Source of the DNA: Gramella sp. AN32
Lineage (GTDB): Bacteria; Bacteroidota; Bacteroidia; Flavobacteriales; Flavobacteriaceae
Reading direction: 5' to 3'
DNA: 64,000 nt
Assembly (NCBI RefSeq): GCF_023718305.1
Contig: NZ_QEYO01000001.1
Span: 467,082 to 531,081, forward strand
Position numbers and translations under genes: made by a program. Under the pieces are notes generated by a model that worked only from the letters and a program-made list of their open reading frames with translations, was not told where the DNA came from and did not search any database. Numbering within the stretch: the stretch's first letter is position 1; the number at the start of each line of letters is the position of its first letter. Of this stretch, positions 28,159-38,672 are shown piece after piece.

Positions 28159-31100
28159 TTATTTAACAGCGATCTGTTTTTCATAAGTTTGACCATCCCC
28201 TGTCGTCAACTTACAAATATAGATGCCAGCCATTAAATTGTCTTTACTAAATTCTATTTGAACTACTTCATATGCAGCAACATTTCCTGAAAATAAGGTT
28301 TTAACCAACCTTCCATTATAATCATAAACCTGAAGGTTTGCACTTGAATTCACTTTTAAACTAAATCTAACTTCAGAAATACTTAATACAGGGTTTGGCG
28401 CAATTTCTAAAGAATTTACGATTATTATGGGTTCAGCTGAAGCTGCAGAAACTACTTTGAGGTCAATTTCTGCAGATTTTCCACTTCCTTTAGGTTTATG
28501 AATTACGATGGAGCCCCCTAAAATTGTTGTTGCAAGATCAGACTCTTCTCCAGCATCTCTCTGGTTGTCATATAATACATCTGAGGTTGAACCATTTGCA
28601 AAGATCTTAATTCTGAACTGATCGGGGCTTAAAGGAGTGTCAGAATCACCATCAATGGCGATCACACGAAATCTGTGATTTCCTATACCATTTACAGTTC
28701 CTGTACCGGTATAAGTTGCCTTTTTTCCGGAAATCACCAAAGACATATTATCGTGTCCTTCACTTGAAAAATTCAGGTTACCAGTTTTAAATTGAAAATT
28801 GGTATTGCCATCTACCTCAGCAATATTATTTTTACCTGTTTTGTACTTGGCATTAAAACCAAAATTAGCTTTTCCAGTTACACCTGAGGACATTGCGATA
28901 GCAGGGGATTCAATCCATCCGCCGCCGGTTACAAAGCCACCGTTGGGATCATATACCGGTAAATATGCTTCTGAGCGATCACAACCACCCCCTGCAATTG
29001 CGGATACTACATATACTCCTGTTTCCAAACCTGAGATGTTCAATGTTGCAACCCCTTCATCATTAGTGAGGGCATTACCTTTCAGTATTCCATCCAGACT
29101 AAAATTAACCAAAACACCTTCAACAGCTGGATTAACTTTTGCAATCAATTTTGCTTCAGTATTCACCTTAACAGGACTACTACTGGCACTGGCATCTATG
29201 GTTATACTATTAATTGTTAATAATCCACTTACATAGGTGAATTGATAATTATTATCAAATCCACCGGAAACTGTAATTGGATAAGAAGCACCTGTGCTGG
29301 TAGCATTCGCAACTGAATTTGCTATAGGCTGTACATCAATAACAGTTATGGTCTCACCATTCACAAAACCTGAATAAGATACAGTGAATAAAGGATTAAG
29401 CCGACCACAATATTTGGAAAAATTTTGTGCCGTTGCGATTATAGTCGCTTTCGTAATTTCAACAACTACAGAACCTGACTTGTTGTTATAGTTTCCGGTA
29501 GCATCCGTAAAACTCCAGTGGGCAGTGCCACCGGGTACATTGGTAAAACTGGCTCCAAGGTCTAATCCTGATAAAACTTCATCCTGAATTCCTTTGGCAG
29601 TGCCGCTAGCTCCATGAGATAATCCATCGTAAACACCACTATATCCGTCAACAGAAACTATCGCATCGGCTTTCGTAATTTCAATAACTACTGAACCGGA
29701 CTGATCTTTATAGTTTCCGGTGGCATCTGTATAACTCCAATTGGCATTTCCTCCGGGGACATTGGTAAAACTGGCCCCAAGATTTAAACCTGTTAAAGCT
29801 TCATTCTGAACGCCTTTAGCTGAGCTGGTTGCGCCATGAGATAATCCATCGTAAATTCCGCTATATCCTGTCACGGAAACAATTGCATCGGCTTTGGTAA
29901 TAGCAATAGCTACAGAACCTGACTGATCTTTATAATTCCCGGTAACATCGGTAAAAGTCCAATTGGCAGTGCCGCCGGGTACATTGGCAAAACTGGCTCC
30001 AAGGTCTAATCCTGATAAAACTTCATTTTGAACACCTTTGGCAGTGCCACTTGCTCCATGGGATAATCCATCGTATACAACGTTATATCCAGTTACTGAA
30101 ACGACAGCATCTGCTTTAGTAATATCAATAGCTACAGAACCTGACTGATCTTTATAGTTTCCGCTAGCATCGGTAAATGTCCAGCTGGCTGTTCCGCCAG
30201 GAACATTGGTAAAACTGGCTCCAAGGTTTAATCCGTTTAAAGCTTCATCCTGAACCCCTTTGGCAGTGCCACTTGCTCCATGAGCTATTCCATCGTACAC
30301 TCCGCTATATCCAGTTACTGAAACGACAGCATCAGCTTTGGTAATATTTGCAGTTGTTGTAGAAACCGAAACCAAATTATAATTTCCTGCAGAAGCTCCG
30401 CTTAAATAAGAATCATTTAAAGTGACTATTTTATTTGTTCCTGAGTTTGAATTATCGAAAGTAGCATTGCCTCCACTTAAATCTACGGCATCATTTGATA
30501 CAATTCCTGAAAGGGAACTGCTTAGAACAACGGCAGTATTATTTCCATCATAAACCTTACTTTCAGCAGTGAAGTTTCCAAATATTGATTTTTTATTTAT
30601 AGTTAACACAGCGTCATTACTGGTTACTGATGTATTACATCCTGAAATTACAGTTCGATATTGGTATCCACTCATAGCTACAGTTGGATTCGTAACAGTA
30701 TATGTTGAAGATGTAGCACCAGAAATGGCTATCCAGGTAGTTGAACTATTAATTCTATATTGCCATTGATAAGAAGGGGATGTCCCAGAAGCTATTACAG
30801 AGAAAACAGGGTTAGCATTTCCATAGGTGATTGTTTGGCTTGTAGGTTGTGAAGTAATTATTGGAGAATTGCAGGTGGTATAGTTCGCTGTATAAGTTAC
30901 TGAACCATTACTCACATTACCTGAAATACAAATTAATCTTGGATTAGAAGGATCTGGAATACTGAAAGTTGTATTGGATGTCCATTCATCAAAAATTTGA
31001 CCAAGTGAATTTGTAGCCGGAGCGGTAAGTTGTACTGATTGAGTACTTGTTACAGCTATAGAATAATCATTTCCTGTAGTAGCCGTACCGCTAGAATTCG

Positions 31101-31554
31101 TTCCACTTCCAGAACAATTTAAAGTATTATTAAGTCTGGCAGTCACTGTTATATTCCCGCCAGATGTTCTAACTCTTACATTTGCATCTGTAAACTCAGC
31201 AGTCGCCGTAAATCCAGATGTGAGACCTGTTGCTGTCAACACAAAAGCTACCCCCAGATGATTTTGCTTTACTAAAAATTCACTATTAGAAATGTTTCCG
31301 GAAGCATCTGCAACTGCAAATAGATCATGAGATAACAAACAAGTAGCAGGTTTAGGGGTTTCATCAAAATGGAAACTAACGGTTTCACCGGCTTGCCATC
31401 CTGAACCCGTAATTATCACATACTCACCAGGAGCATAATCATCTTTGTCTGTAGTTACGCTTTGCGCAAATCCAAGAGTCGATAGAAAAATAAGGGTGAA
31501 ATTCAGGATAACCGCCCTGGAATTCGCACCTAAAAAAGGTAGAATTTTCATCAT
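28159..31554 (-). CDS. Large T9SS-secreted protein with Ig-like, YDG and four MBG-type repeats
   Basis: The 1131-residue protein starts with a signal peptide (cleavage near FAQS, residue 31). Then come an N-terminal Ig-like region, a second Ig-like module around PIITSQPTSQTITYGN, a YDG-type domain (AESKVYDGNN) and four tandem 74-residue MBG-type repeats (about 404-699), each with ITKADA, VYDG or IYDG, HGA and NVPGG. Another MBG-like module (KYCGRLNPLFTVSYSGF), a big invasin-like module and a conserved secreted domain (NFQFKTGNLNF) follow; the last 75 residues are a T9SS type A sorting domain ending EKQIAVK. These features indicate an extracellular adhesin-like protein with no visible enzyme domain. 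Its position away from the sugar loci gives no clue to a ligand. Confidence 0.87.
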   Translation of the reverse strand: MMKILPFLGANSRAVILNFTLIFLSTLGFAQSVTTDKDDYAPGEYVIITGSGWQAGETVSFHFDETPKPATCLLSHDLFAVADASGNISNSEFLVKQNHLGVAFVLTATGLTSGFTATAEFTDANVRVRTSGGNITVTARLNNTLNCSGSGTNSSGTATTGNDYSIAVTSTQSVQLTAPATNSLGQIFDEWTSNTTFSIPDPSNPRLICISGNVSNGSVTYTANYTTCNSPIITSQPTSQTITYGNANPVFSVIASGTSPSYQWQYRINSSTTWIAISGATSSTYTVTNPTVAMSGYQYRTVISGCNTSVTSNDAVLTINKKSIFGNFTAESKVYDGNNTAVVLSSSLSGIVSNDAVDLSGGNATFDNSNSGTNKIVTLNDSYLSGASAGNYNLVSVSTTTANITKADAVVSVTGYSGVYDGIAHGASGTAKGVQDEALNGLNLGASFTNVPGGTASWTFTDASGNYKDQSGSVAIDITKADAVVSVTGYNVVYDGLSHGASGTAKGVQNEVLSGLDLGASFANVPGGTANWTFTDVTGNYKDQSGSVAIAITKADAIVSVTGYSGIYDGLSHGATSSAKGVQNEALTGLNLGASFTNVPGGNANWSYTDATGNYKDQSGSVVIEITKADAIVSVDGYSGVYDGLSHGASGTAKGIQDEVLSGLDLGASFTNVPGGTAHWSFTDATGNYNNKSGSVVVEITKATIIATAQNFSKYCGRLNPLFTVSYSGFVNGETITVIDVQPIANSVANATSTGASYPITVSGGFDNNYQFTYVSGLLTINSITIDASASSSPVKVNTEAKLIAKVNPAVEGVLVNFSLDGILKGNALTNDEGVATLNISGLETGVYVVSAIAGGGCDRSEAYLPVYDPNGGFVTGGGWIESPAIAMSSGVTGKANFGFNAKYKTGKNNIAEVDGNTNFQFKTGNLNFSSEGHDNMSLVISGKKATYTGTGTVNGIGNHRFRVIAIDGDSDTPLSPDQFRIKIFANGSTSDVLYDNQRDAGEESDLATTILGGSIVIHKPKGSGKSAEIDLKVVSAASAEPIIIVNSLEIAPNPVLSISEVRFSLKVNSSANLQVYDYNGRLVKTLFSGNVAAYEVVQIEFSKDNLMAGIYICKLTTGDGQTYEKQIAVK
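29459..30346 (-). repeat. Four tandem 222-bp repeats (MBG modules)
   Basis: Unit boundaries recur every 222 bp (30346, 30124, 29902, 29680, ending at 29459). Each encodes 74 residues starting ITKADA, with high nucleotide similarity between units. Confidence 0.88.
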
Positions 31555-31907
31555 TCAATATGGTTTAAGTTGTGAACTGAAATTAACCCCTGCAAGGGTC
31601 TTCTATCTTTTGCTCGGGTAGTAGGATGTCCAGCTTCAAAAGAATTATCAAATGAATACTTTTTTATTGTTTAATCATTAAAAAATTTGAAATAATCGAA
31701 GAATAATTCATTAAAATCGACTAAGTACATAAATTATACTTTTCTTATTTACAGATAGTTATAGATAGATCTTTCCATTTAAGATGAGTTTTGAATTAAA
31801 ATATTTTATTTGAAAAGAAAATATTTTAATTCAATTATAGCTGCATTGATATCAAAATTCTAGTTCTGCAATAAATAAAAAATAACTTTCTATTATAAAT
31901 ACAAGAC
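31555..31907. other. 353-bp divergent intergenic region with a 17-bp perfect inverted repeat
   Basis: No gene is visible. It separates the divergent MBG-protein and alpha/beta-hydrolase genes, so it holds both promoters, though I find no exact TAnnTTTG at a sensible distance. TTGAATTAAAATATTTT (31791-31807) is matched by its exact complement at 31818-31834 around a 10-base spacer. Confidence 0.7.
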
Positions 31908-32813
31908 ATGAGAGCAATTTTAATTTCTATTATATTTTTATATAGTCTGCATTTTCTGTTTCCAGGAGAACCCTTTAAGGATCAGCAAACAAGTATTCAT
32001 TATACGGTATATGGAGAAGGCCCACCTCTTCTTATCATTAATGGTGGTCCAGGATTTAACAGCGAAGGGTTTAAACCTCTGGCTATTGCACTTAGTAAAA
32101 ATTATAAAACAATATTATATGATCAGCGAGGCACCGGGAAATCTTATCTTAAGAATGTAAATTCTAAAACAATAACCCTAGATGCCATGGTAGGAGATAT
32201 GGAAAAACTAAGAAAGAAACTTGGAGTCGATAAATGGATAATTATGGGACATTCTTTTGGCGGTATGTTGGGATACTATTATGCTTCAAAACATCCTGAA
32301 AATATAGTGGCAATGATTCAATCATCATCGGGAGGAATGGATCTAACTCTATTGAATAATCTCGATATTAGATCTGGATTATCTCAATTAGAGCGAGATT
32401 CGCTCCAATTCTATACTGAAAAAATTGATAATGGCGATATCTCCTTTTCTACCCGTTACAAAAGAGCAACTTTTCTGGCTCCGGCATATGTTTATAATCG
32501 CGAGTATATTCCAGTTGTTGCTGAAAGGCTTACTCAGGGAAATATGGAAATTAATAATTTAGTTTGGCAAGATCTCAGAGCTATGAATTTTAATGTCATA
32601 AATCAAATGAAAAAATTTGATAAACCCGTTTTGATTATCCATGGAGAAGATGATGTGGTTGACATTTCAATACCGAAAAAGGCAGATGAAATTTTACCAA
32701 ATTCAGAACTTTTTTTCCTTCCAAAAACCAAACATTATGGCTGGTTGGATCAAAAAGAAAGATTTTACCAAACTATTTTTAAATTTCTGGAAAGACAGGA
32801 TTTGAATTTATAA
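31908..32813 (+). CDS. Exported alpha/beta hydrolase, proline iminopeptidase-like (S33 family)
   Basis: The 301-residue protein has an N-terminal hydrophobic segment (ILISIIFLYSLHFLF) and an alpha/beta-hydrolase fold with the oxyanion loop NGGPG (typical of proline iminopeptidases), DQRGTGKS, the nucleophile elbow GHSFGG (Ser116), Asp249 in HGEDD and His276 in KTKHYGW, so the catalytic triad is complete. The likely reaction is hydrolysis of an N-terminal prolyl or similar amide or ester bond, outside the cytoplasm. Substrate specificity cannot be told. It is monocistronic, with a strong terminator right after it and an inverted repeat 74 bases upstream. Confidence 0.8.
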   Translation: MRAILISIIFLYSLHFLFPGEPFKDQQTSIHYTVYGEGPPLLIINGGPGFNSEGFKPLAIALSKNYKTILYDQRGTGKSYLKNVNSKTITLDAMVGDMEKLRKKLGVDKWIIMGHSFGGMLGYYYASKHPENIVAMIQSSSGGMDLTLLNNLDIRSGLSQLERDSLQFYTEKIDNGDISFSTRYKRATFLAPAYVYNREYIPVVAERLTQGNMEINNLVWQDLRAMNFNVINQMKKFDKPVLIIHGEDDVVDISIPKKADEILPNSELFFLPKTKHYGWLDQKERFYQTIFKFLERQDLNL

Positions 32814-32814
32814 T

Positions 32815-32846
32815 AAAAGCCTGTCTAAAACACAACAGGCTTTTAA
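32815..32846 (+). terminator. Intrinsic terminator of the alpha/beta hydrolase gene
   Basis: AAAAGCCTGT (32815-32824) pairs perfectly with ACAGGCTTTT (32835-32844). Confidence 0.88.
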
Positions 32847-32848
32847 AA

Positions 32849-32870
32849 GTGACCCCGGAGGGATTCAAAA
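32849..32870 (-). other. tRNA 3'-end-like fragment
   Basis: Read on the minus strand the segment looks like a tRNA T-loop (TTTGAAT), T-stem 3' side (CCCTC), seven acceptor bases (CGGGGTC) and a discriminator A. The matching 5' half is absent, so this is not a functional tRNA; it may be a relic of integration or of a lost tRNA. Confidence 0.35.
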
Positions 32871-32938
32871 CATCTTCCTCTCCATTTACAATGCTTTACC
32901 TAAATTTTTTTTCCAATTTTAGTTATTCCCGGTTTGAA

Positions 32939-33958
32939 TTATAATTTTTTTGTAGAGTCCCTTACCAAGAGGCTCGTTTTAATTATTTTTGTTTTATACT
33001 TATCCAATCTAGGTGAATTTTCTATACGATCTATTAAAATTTGTGCTGCCTGCTCACCTATGTAAGAACTATGCTGGCTCATTACGGTAAGGGAAGGTGT
33101 TACATATTTCGACAACATTCCACTTGTAAATCCTATTATAGACACATCGTCTGGCACCACATATCCCCTTTGCTTTACAATGCGTTGGACTTCCACGGCC
33201 GTAAGCTCATCAAGCACTAAAATTCCATCTATCTTTTTATAATTTAATAAAAAAGACATCAGTAATTCCAGGTCGTCTTTTGGACTTAGGCGTAAGATCA
33301 ATTTATCATCATAAGCAATCCCCTGTTCTTCCAAAGCCTGCCTGTAGCCCTTTTCTCGTAATTTTCCAACGCTGGAATGGCCAATAGGGGTAACCATGGC
33401 AACGGTTTCACAGGAAGTACTTAAGAAATGCTTTGTTGCCCTGTAGGCTCCTTCGAGGTCATCAACAATTACTTTGTCGCATTCAATTTTATCGGTAACC
33501 CTATCAAATAGTACAATAGGAATATTATTGTTTACGAATACTCCTAAATGTTTTACATCTTCCACTTGTTGGGTTTCTTCTGCTAAGGAAACTATAAGGC
33601 CGTCAATAGATCCACCTCCTAAAAAATTGAGAATATCCACTTCTTTCTGATGTGAATCACCAGTAATACCGGTAATAATTTTATAACCCCGCTCATTGGC
33701 AATCTTTTCCACCCCGCAAAATACCTGCGTAAAAAAATAGTTCAATATATTCGGAAGGATTAGCCCGATGGTCTTAGATTGTTTAGTAATTAGGATCTGG
33801 GCAGCCCTGTTTGGACGATAATTGTTTTCGGCCGCAAAGAGTTGAATTTCTCCACGAAGCTTCTGGCTAATATCCTCTTTATTATTTAATGCTTTTGATG
33901 CCGTTGAAATGGAAACATTAAAAACCTTGGCAATATCTTTTAGAGTAAGCTTTGTCAT
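32939..33958 (-). CDS. LacI-family transcriptional regulator (probable xylose regulator)
   Basis: The 339-residue protein has an N-terminal LacI helix-turn-helix (LTLKDIAKVFNVSISTASKALN, residues 4-25), the hinge helix region (NYRPNRAAQILITKQ) and a periplasmic-binding-like sensor domain with the usual TIGLILPNI strand, DRVTDKIECDKV, and a C-terminal DDVSIIGFTSG. It is on the same strand and downstream of xylB-xylA-xylE, 161 bases after the transporter gene, so it probably regulates that operon in response to xylose or a product. The operator may be the TTTCGT/ACGAAA dyads in front of xylB. The regulatory role is inferred from position. Confidence 0.88.
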   Translation of the reverse strand: MTKLTLKDIAKVFNVSISTASKALNNKEDISQKLRGEIQLFAAENNYRPNRAAQILITKQSKTIGLILPNILNYFFTQVFCGVEKIANERGYKIITGITGDSHQKEVDILNFLGGGSIDGLIVSLAEETQQVEDVKHLGVFVNNNIPIVLFDRVTDKIECDKVIVDDLEGAYRATKHFLSTSCETVAMVTPIGHSSVGKLREKGYRQALEEQGIAYDDKLILRLSPKDDLELLMSFLLNYKKIDGILVLDELTAVEVQRIVKQRGYVVPDDVSIIGFTSGMLSKYVTPSLTVMSQHSSYIGEQAAQILIDRIENSPRLDKYKTKIIKTSLLVRDSTKKL

Positions 33959-34119
33959 CCTGAAGGACTTGTATATTTAGACTAAATATAGAGAATTAAT
34001 AATTTTTGAATAGATCCCGGTTTAAGCAATGTTCCATCCCTTTATTCACTTCAGCGTTCTATTTAAGTCCTATAACTTTTCTGATTTTATGTATCATATT
34101 TTCTTTGGTATAGGACTAT

Positions 34120-35568
34120 TTAAACTTTGTCAGATTCCAAATAAGGGGCATCCTTTCTGGCCCATAAATTATCCATCTCCTCCAATGACTTCCCTTTGGT
34201 CTCCGGCACGAATTTCCACACCAATAACATGGCCAAAATAGCCATAAAACCATAGAGCCAATAAGCGAAACCATGATTGAACTTTTCAATTAAATAGGAA
34301 TTCTTATCCATAAGTGGGAAGCTCCAGGATACAAGATAATTTGATATCCATTGTGCGGCAACGGCTACTGCCATGGCCTTTCCCCTTATTTTATTTGGAA
34401 AAATTTCTGATAGCAATACCCAGGTAACCGGCCCCCAGCTCATGGCAAAACTGGCCACATAAACCAGCATACAGATTAAGGCTATAAGGCCTAGGGTTTG
34501 CGAGAAAAATACGGTACCCAGCGCGAACATAGACAAGGCCATCCCTAAGGCTCCTATACTCATTAAAGGCTTTCTTCCAAACTTATCTACCGTTAAGATA
34601 GCCAGAACCGTGAACAGAAGATTTACTGCTCCTACGATAATAGTCTGCAATAATGCGGTATCTGTCTCGGTACCCATATTTTTGAAAATTTCAGGAGCAT
34701 AGTATAACACTACATTAATTCCTACAAATTGCTGAAAGATGGATAATAAGATACCGATAACTATTACCGTAGTCCCATAAGAGAACAATTTTCCAGAATG
34801 GTGTACAACAGTACTTCTTATCTCTTTTAGAATTTTATTGGCCTCTTCCACACCATTCACTTTGATCAATACATCCAGGGCTTTTTTCGGTTTATCTTTC
34901 AACACCAACGAACGCGGGGTATCCGGAACTAAAAGTAAGAGGATTAGAAAAAGGCTTGCAGGAATAATTTCCGAAGCAAACATCCAACGCCATCCCACGG
35001 TGTTCAACCAGGTATCATCCCCCTGACTGGCGATATAATAATTCACAAAATAAACTATCAGCATCCCGAAAATGATGGCAAATTGGTTTAGGGACACCAG
35101 TTTTCCCCTGATTTTGGCAGGAGCAATTTCAGAAATATACAATGGGGAAAGCATAGAAGCCAGTCCTACGCCAATTCCACCAATGATCCTATACCCAATA
35201 AAAATATAAATATAGGTATGGTCGCCCTCGCCGATAGCTTCAAAAAACATTTCGGGCATCGCCGATCCCAGCGCTGAAAGCAGGAATAGAAATGCCGCTA
35301 ACAGCAATCCATTTCTACGCCCCATGCTTTTACTGATAACACCCCCGGAAATACCACCTATTATACAACCAATCAGCGCGCTGGAAACAACAAATCCCAA
35401 CCGTGAATTGGCATCCATTTCCCCTAAACCAAAGGGCAGGACGAAAAAGCTTTCCAGGGAACTCACCGTTCCCGATATCACCGCCGTATCGTAACCGAAC
35501 AAAAGGCCTCCTAAGGTAGCAACCAGGGTAAGCTTTAGTAAATATGCATTACTTGTAGATGTAGACAT
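34120..35568 (-). CDS. xylE: MFS sugar:proton symporter, xylose transporter type
   Basis: The 482-residue protein has 12 predicted membrane segments and sugar-porter signatures: GGLLFGYDTAVISGT in TM1, GRRNGLL after TM2, RIIGGIGVGLASMLSPLYISEIAP in TM4-5, QQFVGINVVLYYAPEIF in TM7, and the C-terminal VPETKGKSLEEM. It lies 12 bases downstream of xylA in a xylB-xylA-transporter operon, so D-xylose uptake across the inner membrane is the likely job; related porters carry glucose, arabinose or galactose. The symbol is functional by analogy with E. coli XylE. Confidence 0.87.
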   Translation of the reverse strand: MSTSTSNAYLLKLTLVATLGGLLFGYDTAVISGTVSSLESFFVLPFGLGEMDANSRLGFVVSSALIGCIIGGISGGVISKSMGRRNGLLLAAFLFLLSALGSAMPEMFFEAIGEGDHTYIYIFIGYRIIGGIGVGLASMLSPLYISEIAPAKIRGKLVSLNQFAIIFGMLIVYFVNYYIASQGDDTWLNTVGWRWMFASEIIPASLFLILLLLVPDTPRSLVLKDKPKKALDVLIKVNGVEEANKILKEIRSTVVHHSGKLFSYGTTVIVIGILLSIFQQFVGINVVLYYAPEIFKNMGTETDTALLQTIIVGAVNLLFTVLAILTVDKFGRKPLMSIGALGMALSMFALGTVFFSQTLGLIALICMLVYVASFAMSWGPVTWVLLSEIFPNKIRGKAMAVAVAAQWISNYLVSWSFPLMDKNSYLIEKFNHGFAYWLYGFMAILAMLLVWKFVPETKGKSLEEMDNLWARKDAPYLESDKV

Positions 35569-35580
35569 AAACGCTGATTA

Positions 35581-36888
35581 TTAGATATACTGATTAATAA
35601 TATTTTCAAACAATTCTTGTTTTCCACTTTGAAGTTGCAATTCACCATTTTCTTTTGCAAGCTCATAGAGCTCTTCCAGGCTTAATTTTCCTCTTTCAAA
35701 AGAGGCCCCCTTTCCTGAATCGAACGAACTATAACGTTCCTTACGTAGATTTTTATATGCAGAGGATTCCAATATAGATTCTGCGGCCAAAAGTGCACGT
35801 GCAAAAACATCGGCACCGCCAATATGGGCATGGAAAACATCTTCCATATCGGTTGAATTTCTTCTGATTTTAGCATCAAAATTTACCCCACCACCTTGAA
35901 CACCACCAGCTTCTAAAAAGACGAGCATGGCTTCGGTAACTTCATAAACATTATTAGGAAACTGATCTGTATCCCAACCATTTTGATAGTCACCACGGTT
36001 AGCGTCTATGCTTCCCAGCATATTGGCATCGGCTGCTACCTGCAGTTCATGTTGAAAAGTATGTTGTGCCAGGGTAGCATGGTTCACCTCGATATTGAGT
36101 TTAAAGTCTTTATCCAGGTTATATTCCCTTAAAAAGTTGATGGAGGTAGCGGCATCAAAATCATACTGATGTTTCATCGGTTCCATAGGTTTTGGTTCAA
36201 TGAAGAAGGTTCCTTTAAAACCTTGTGCCCTGGCATAATCCCTGGCTTTGGCCAGGAACATTCCCATATGCTCCTGCTCCTTTTTCATATTGGTATTTAA
36301 AAGGCTCATATAACCTTCACGGCCTCCCCAAAACACGTAATTTTCGCCTCCTAATTCGATGGTAGCATCCAGGGCCAGCTTTATCTGTCCCCCCGCTCTG
36401 GCCAGTACGTTGAAATCGGGATTCGTCGCTGCACCATTCATGTAACGTGGATTGGAAAAACAATTCGCGGTTCCCCACAATAGTTTTATCCCCGTCTCCT
36501 GTTGTTTTTGTTTTAAATAATCCACGATCGTAGAAAGTCTTTTTTCCGATTCTGAAAAACTTGCCCCTTCTCTGATTAAGTCGAAATCGTGAAAACAGTA
36601 ATAATCAAAGCCTAATTTGGAAATAAACTCGAATGCCGCATCAGCTTTGGCTTTGGCGGCTTCAATAGCATCTGATGGTTTATCCCAGGGGAATTGCAGG
36701 GTACCAGGTCCAAAAGGATCTGCACCCGTACCTGTGAAAGTATGCCAGTAGGCTACCGCAAATTTAAAATGTTCTTTCATGGTTTTTCCCGCTACCACCT
36801 TATTGGGATCGTAATATTTAAAGGCAAGAGGGTTGTCTGAAGCTTTTCCTTCAAATTTGATTTTTCCTATTTTATCAAAGTATTTCAT
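35581..36888 (-). CDS. xylA: Xylose isomerase
   Basis: Converts D-xylose to D-xylulose. The 435-residue protein is of the longer class II type. Signatures include [12 protein letters not shown] with the catalytic His, [25 protein letters not shown] with metal-binding Glu and the catalytic Lys, and [14 protein letters not shown] with further metal ligands. Its ATG shares a base with the xylB stop (TAATG), so the two are translationally coupled. Xylose is a major sugar of ulvan and of xylan, which fits the rest of the window. Confidence 0.96.
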   Translation of the reverse strand: MKYFDKIGKIKFEGKASDNPLAFKYYDPNKVVAGKTMKEHFKFAVAYWHTFTGTGADPFGPGTLQFPWDKPSDAIEAAKAKADAAFEFISKLGFDYYCFHDFDLIREGASFSESEKRLSTIVDYLKQKQQETGIKLLWGTANCFSNPRYMNGAATNPDFNVLARAGGQIKLALDATIELGGENYVFWGGREGYMSLLNTNMKKEQEHMGMFLAKARDYARAQGFKGTFFIEPKPMEPMKHQYDFDAATSINFLREYNLDKDFKLNIEVNHATLAQHTFQHELQVAADANMLGSIDANRGDYQNGWDTDQFPNNVYEVTEAMLVFLEAGGVQGGGVNFDAKIRRNSTDMEDVFHAHIGGADVFARALLAAESILESSAYKNLRKERYSSFDSGKGASFERGKLSLEELYELAKENGELQLQSGKQELFENIINQYI

Positions 36889-38384
36889 TATTGTTTATTT
36901 TTTAATATGTTTTTTAATTGTTCTTTCCATTTTAAATAGGCATTCGTATACTCAGCCTGGTTTTTTCGTGGCTTATAAACTTTTTCAAGATCATTTTGCG
37001 CTACAACTGAATTTAAATCCTTATAAGCCCCATCGGTCAAACCTGCCGCCCTGGCCGCACCTATAGCCCCGGTAGTATTGTAGATTTCAATTTCCTGATT
37101 GATAAGGCTGGCTACGGCATCGGCAAATATTTCAGACCTAAAAAGGTTATCGTTCCCCGCACGTATTACATGGATAGGAGTTTCGTCATTTTTAAGGATT
37201 TCCATACCGTAAACAAAAGAAAAAGCGATCCCTTCTAAAGCAGCCCGGCATAGATGTGCCCTGTTATGTATATTAAAATTCACACCGTTAAGTTGCATCC
37301 CGGTCATCTCATTTTCCAGCATACGTTCGGCCCCATTGCCAAAAGGGATAATTATTGCGCCTTCAGATCCTATATTGACTTTAGAGGCCAACTGGTTCAT
37401 TTCCTCATAAGAATCAACTTTCAAATTTTCTTTTAACCATCGGTACATGATCCCGGCACCATTTATATTCAGTAGTTTTCCTATCCTTGGGGCATCGGCG
37501 CTATAATTTACATGGGCGAAATTATTGACCCGGGTGGTTTCTTTGGCCGACAAACTATCGGTTACCGCATATAAAACCCCGGAAGTACCTCCTGTAGCAG
37601 CTACCTCTCCCGGATTAAATACATTTAAGGACAAAGCATTGTTGGGCTGGTCCCCTGCCCTGTACAAAATGGGAATACCTTCAGCCAAACCACAAGCAAT
37701 TGCGCCTTCTTTGGATAAAGTTGATTGAACTGAAAATGTATCTACAATTTCCGGGATAAGGCTTTTATCCAGGCCATAATATTCCAAAAGACTATTGGAT
37801 ATATTATTGGATTTAAAATCCCAGAAGATTCCTTCAGAAAGCCCTGAAAGCGTAGTATTAATAGTCCCGGAAAGCTTAAAAGCAATAAAATCGCCAGGAA
37901 GCATCATTTTATAGGCCTGCCGATAAGTAGTTGGTTCATTTTCCTTGACCCACTTTAATTTTGAAGCAGTAAAATTTGCCGGGGAATTCAATAAATGGGA
38001 GGTACATCGTTCTTCGCCAATCTCCTGAAAGGCTTTTTTACCAATCTCTACAGCACGGCTGTCACACCAAATAATTGAATTTCTAAGGACATTTCCTTTT
38101 TCGTTTACCAGCACCAAACCATGCATCTGGTAGGATATCCCTATCCCTTTTATAGTAGACGCGTCAACTTTAGTTGATTTTAAAAGTTTCTTTATCGCCC
38201 TGCATACATGCTTCCACCAGGTTTCAGGGTCTTGCTCGGCCCAACCCACCTGTGGGGCATTGATCTCCATTTCATCCTCCGGTTCGGTTACTACCTTAAC
38301 AGACTTTCCTGAATCAGCTTGAATTATCGCTGCTTTTATGGAAGAACTTCCCAGATCTAAACCTATATAGTACATTGAGTTCAC
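36888..38384 (-). CDS. xylB: Xylulokinase
   Basis: Phosphorylates D-xylulose to xylulose 5-phosphate with ATP. The 498-residue FGGY-family kinase shows the N-terminal phosphate loop [16 protein letters not shown], the substrate-binding MHGLVLV and IIWCDSRA segments, [10 protein letters not shown], and the second ATP-binding half with GTSGVLY and [11 protein letters not shown]. It is the first gene of the operon xylB-xylA-xylE. The 501-bp upstream gap holds candidate operators. Confidence 0.95.
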   Translation of the reverse strand: MNSMYYIGLDLGSSSIKAAIIQADSGKSVKVVTEPEDEMEINAPQVGWAEQDPETWWKHVCRAIKKLLKSTKVDASTIKGIGISYQMHGLVLVNEKGNVLRNSIIWCDSRAVEIGKKAFQEIGEERCTSHLLNSPANFTASKLKWVKENEPTTYRQAYKMMLPGDFIAFKLSGTINTTLSGLSEGIFWDFKSNNISNSLLEYYGLDKSLIPEIVDTFSVQSTLSKEGAIACGLAEGIPILYRAGDQPNNALSLNVFNPGEVAATGGTSGVLYAVTDSLSAKETTRVNNFAHVNYSADAPRIGKLLNINGAGIMYRWLKENLKVDSYEEMNQLASKVNIGSEGAIIIPFGNGAERMLENEMTGMQLNGVNFNIHNRAHLCRAALEGIAFSFVYGMEILKNDETPIHVIRAGNDNLFRSEIFADAVASLINQEIEIYNTTGAIGAARAAGLTDGAYKDLNSVVAQNDLEKVYKPRKNQAEYTNAYLKWKEQLKNILKNKQ

Positions 38385-38583
38385 TTAAATTATTTAAATA
38401 TTTCGTGATCTTCTTAGAAAACCCATTTTAAGAATTTGGAGAATTTATGTATCAATTTTTACGAAATCCCTATTATTTTCTATTTTTCTAAATCGGATTC
38501 TTTAAAAAAGAGATATTTTAATTAGATAAAAATAATAGATGGCAGATGAGACTCCAATTATTTCCGAAAATTTATTTATTTAT

Positions 38584-38598
38584 TTTCGTAACACGAAA
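38584..38598. promoter_or_regulatory. Putative operator dyad (TTTCGT AAC ACGAAA)
   Basis: Perfect 6-bp inverted repeat with a 3-base centre, about 200 bases upstream of xylB. It shares its half-site with the dyad at 38673. Confidence 0.45.
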
Positions 38599-38672
38599 TA
38601 AATAAATATTCAGAAATAACATTTAAATATATGATTATCAATATATTATATTTAGTATAATTGATTTTTTAA

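Noticed and set aside
29459..30346. 222-bp repeats considered as a CRISPR array or satellite
   Set aside because: They are in frame inside a secreted protein and encode MBG modules.
32849..32870. A functional tRNA gene
   Set aside because: Only the 3' part is recognisable; no D-arm, anticodon arm or matching T-stem 5' strand is present.
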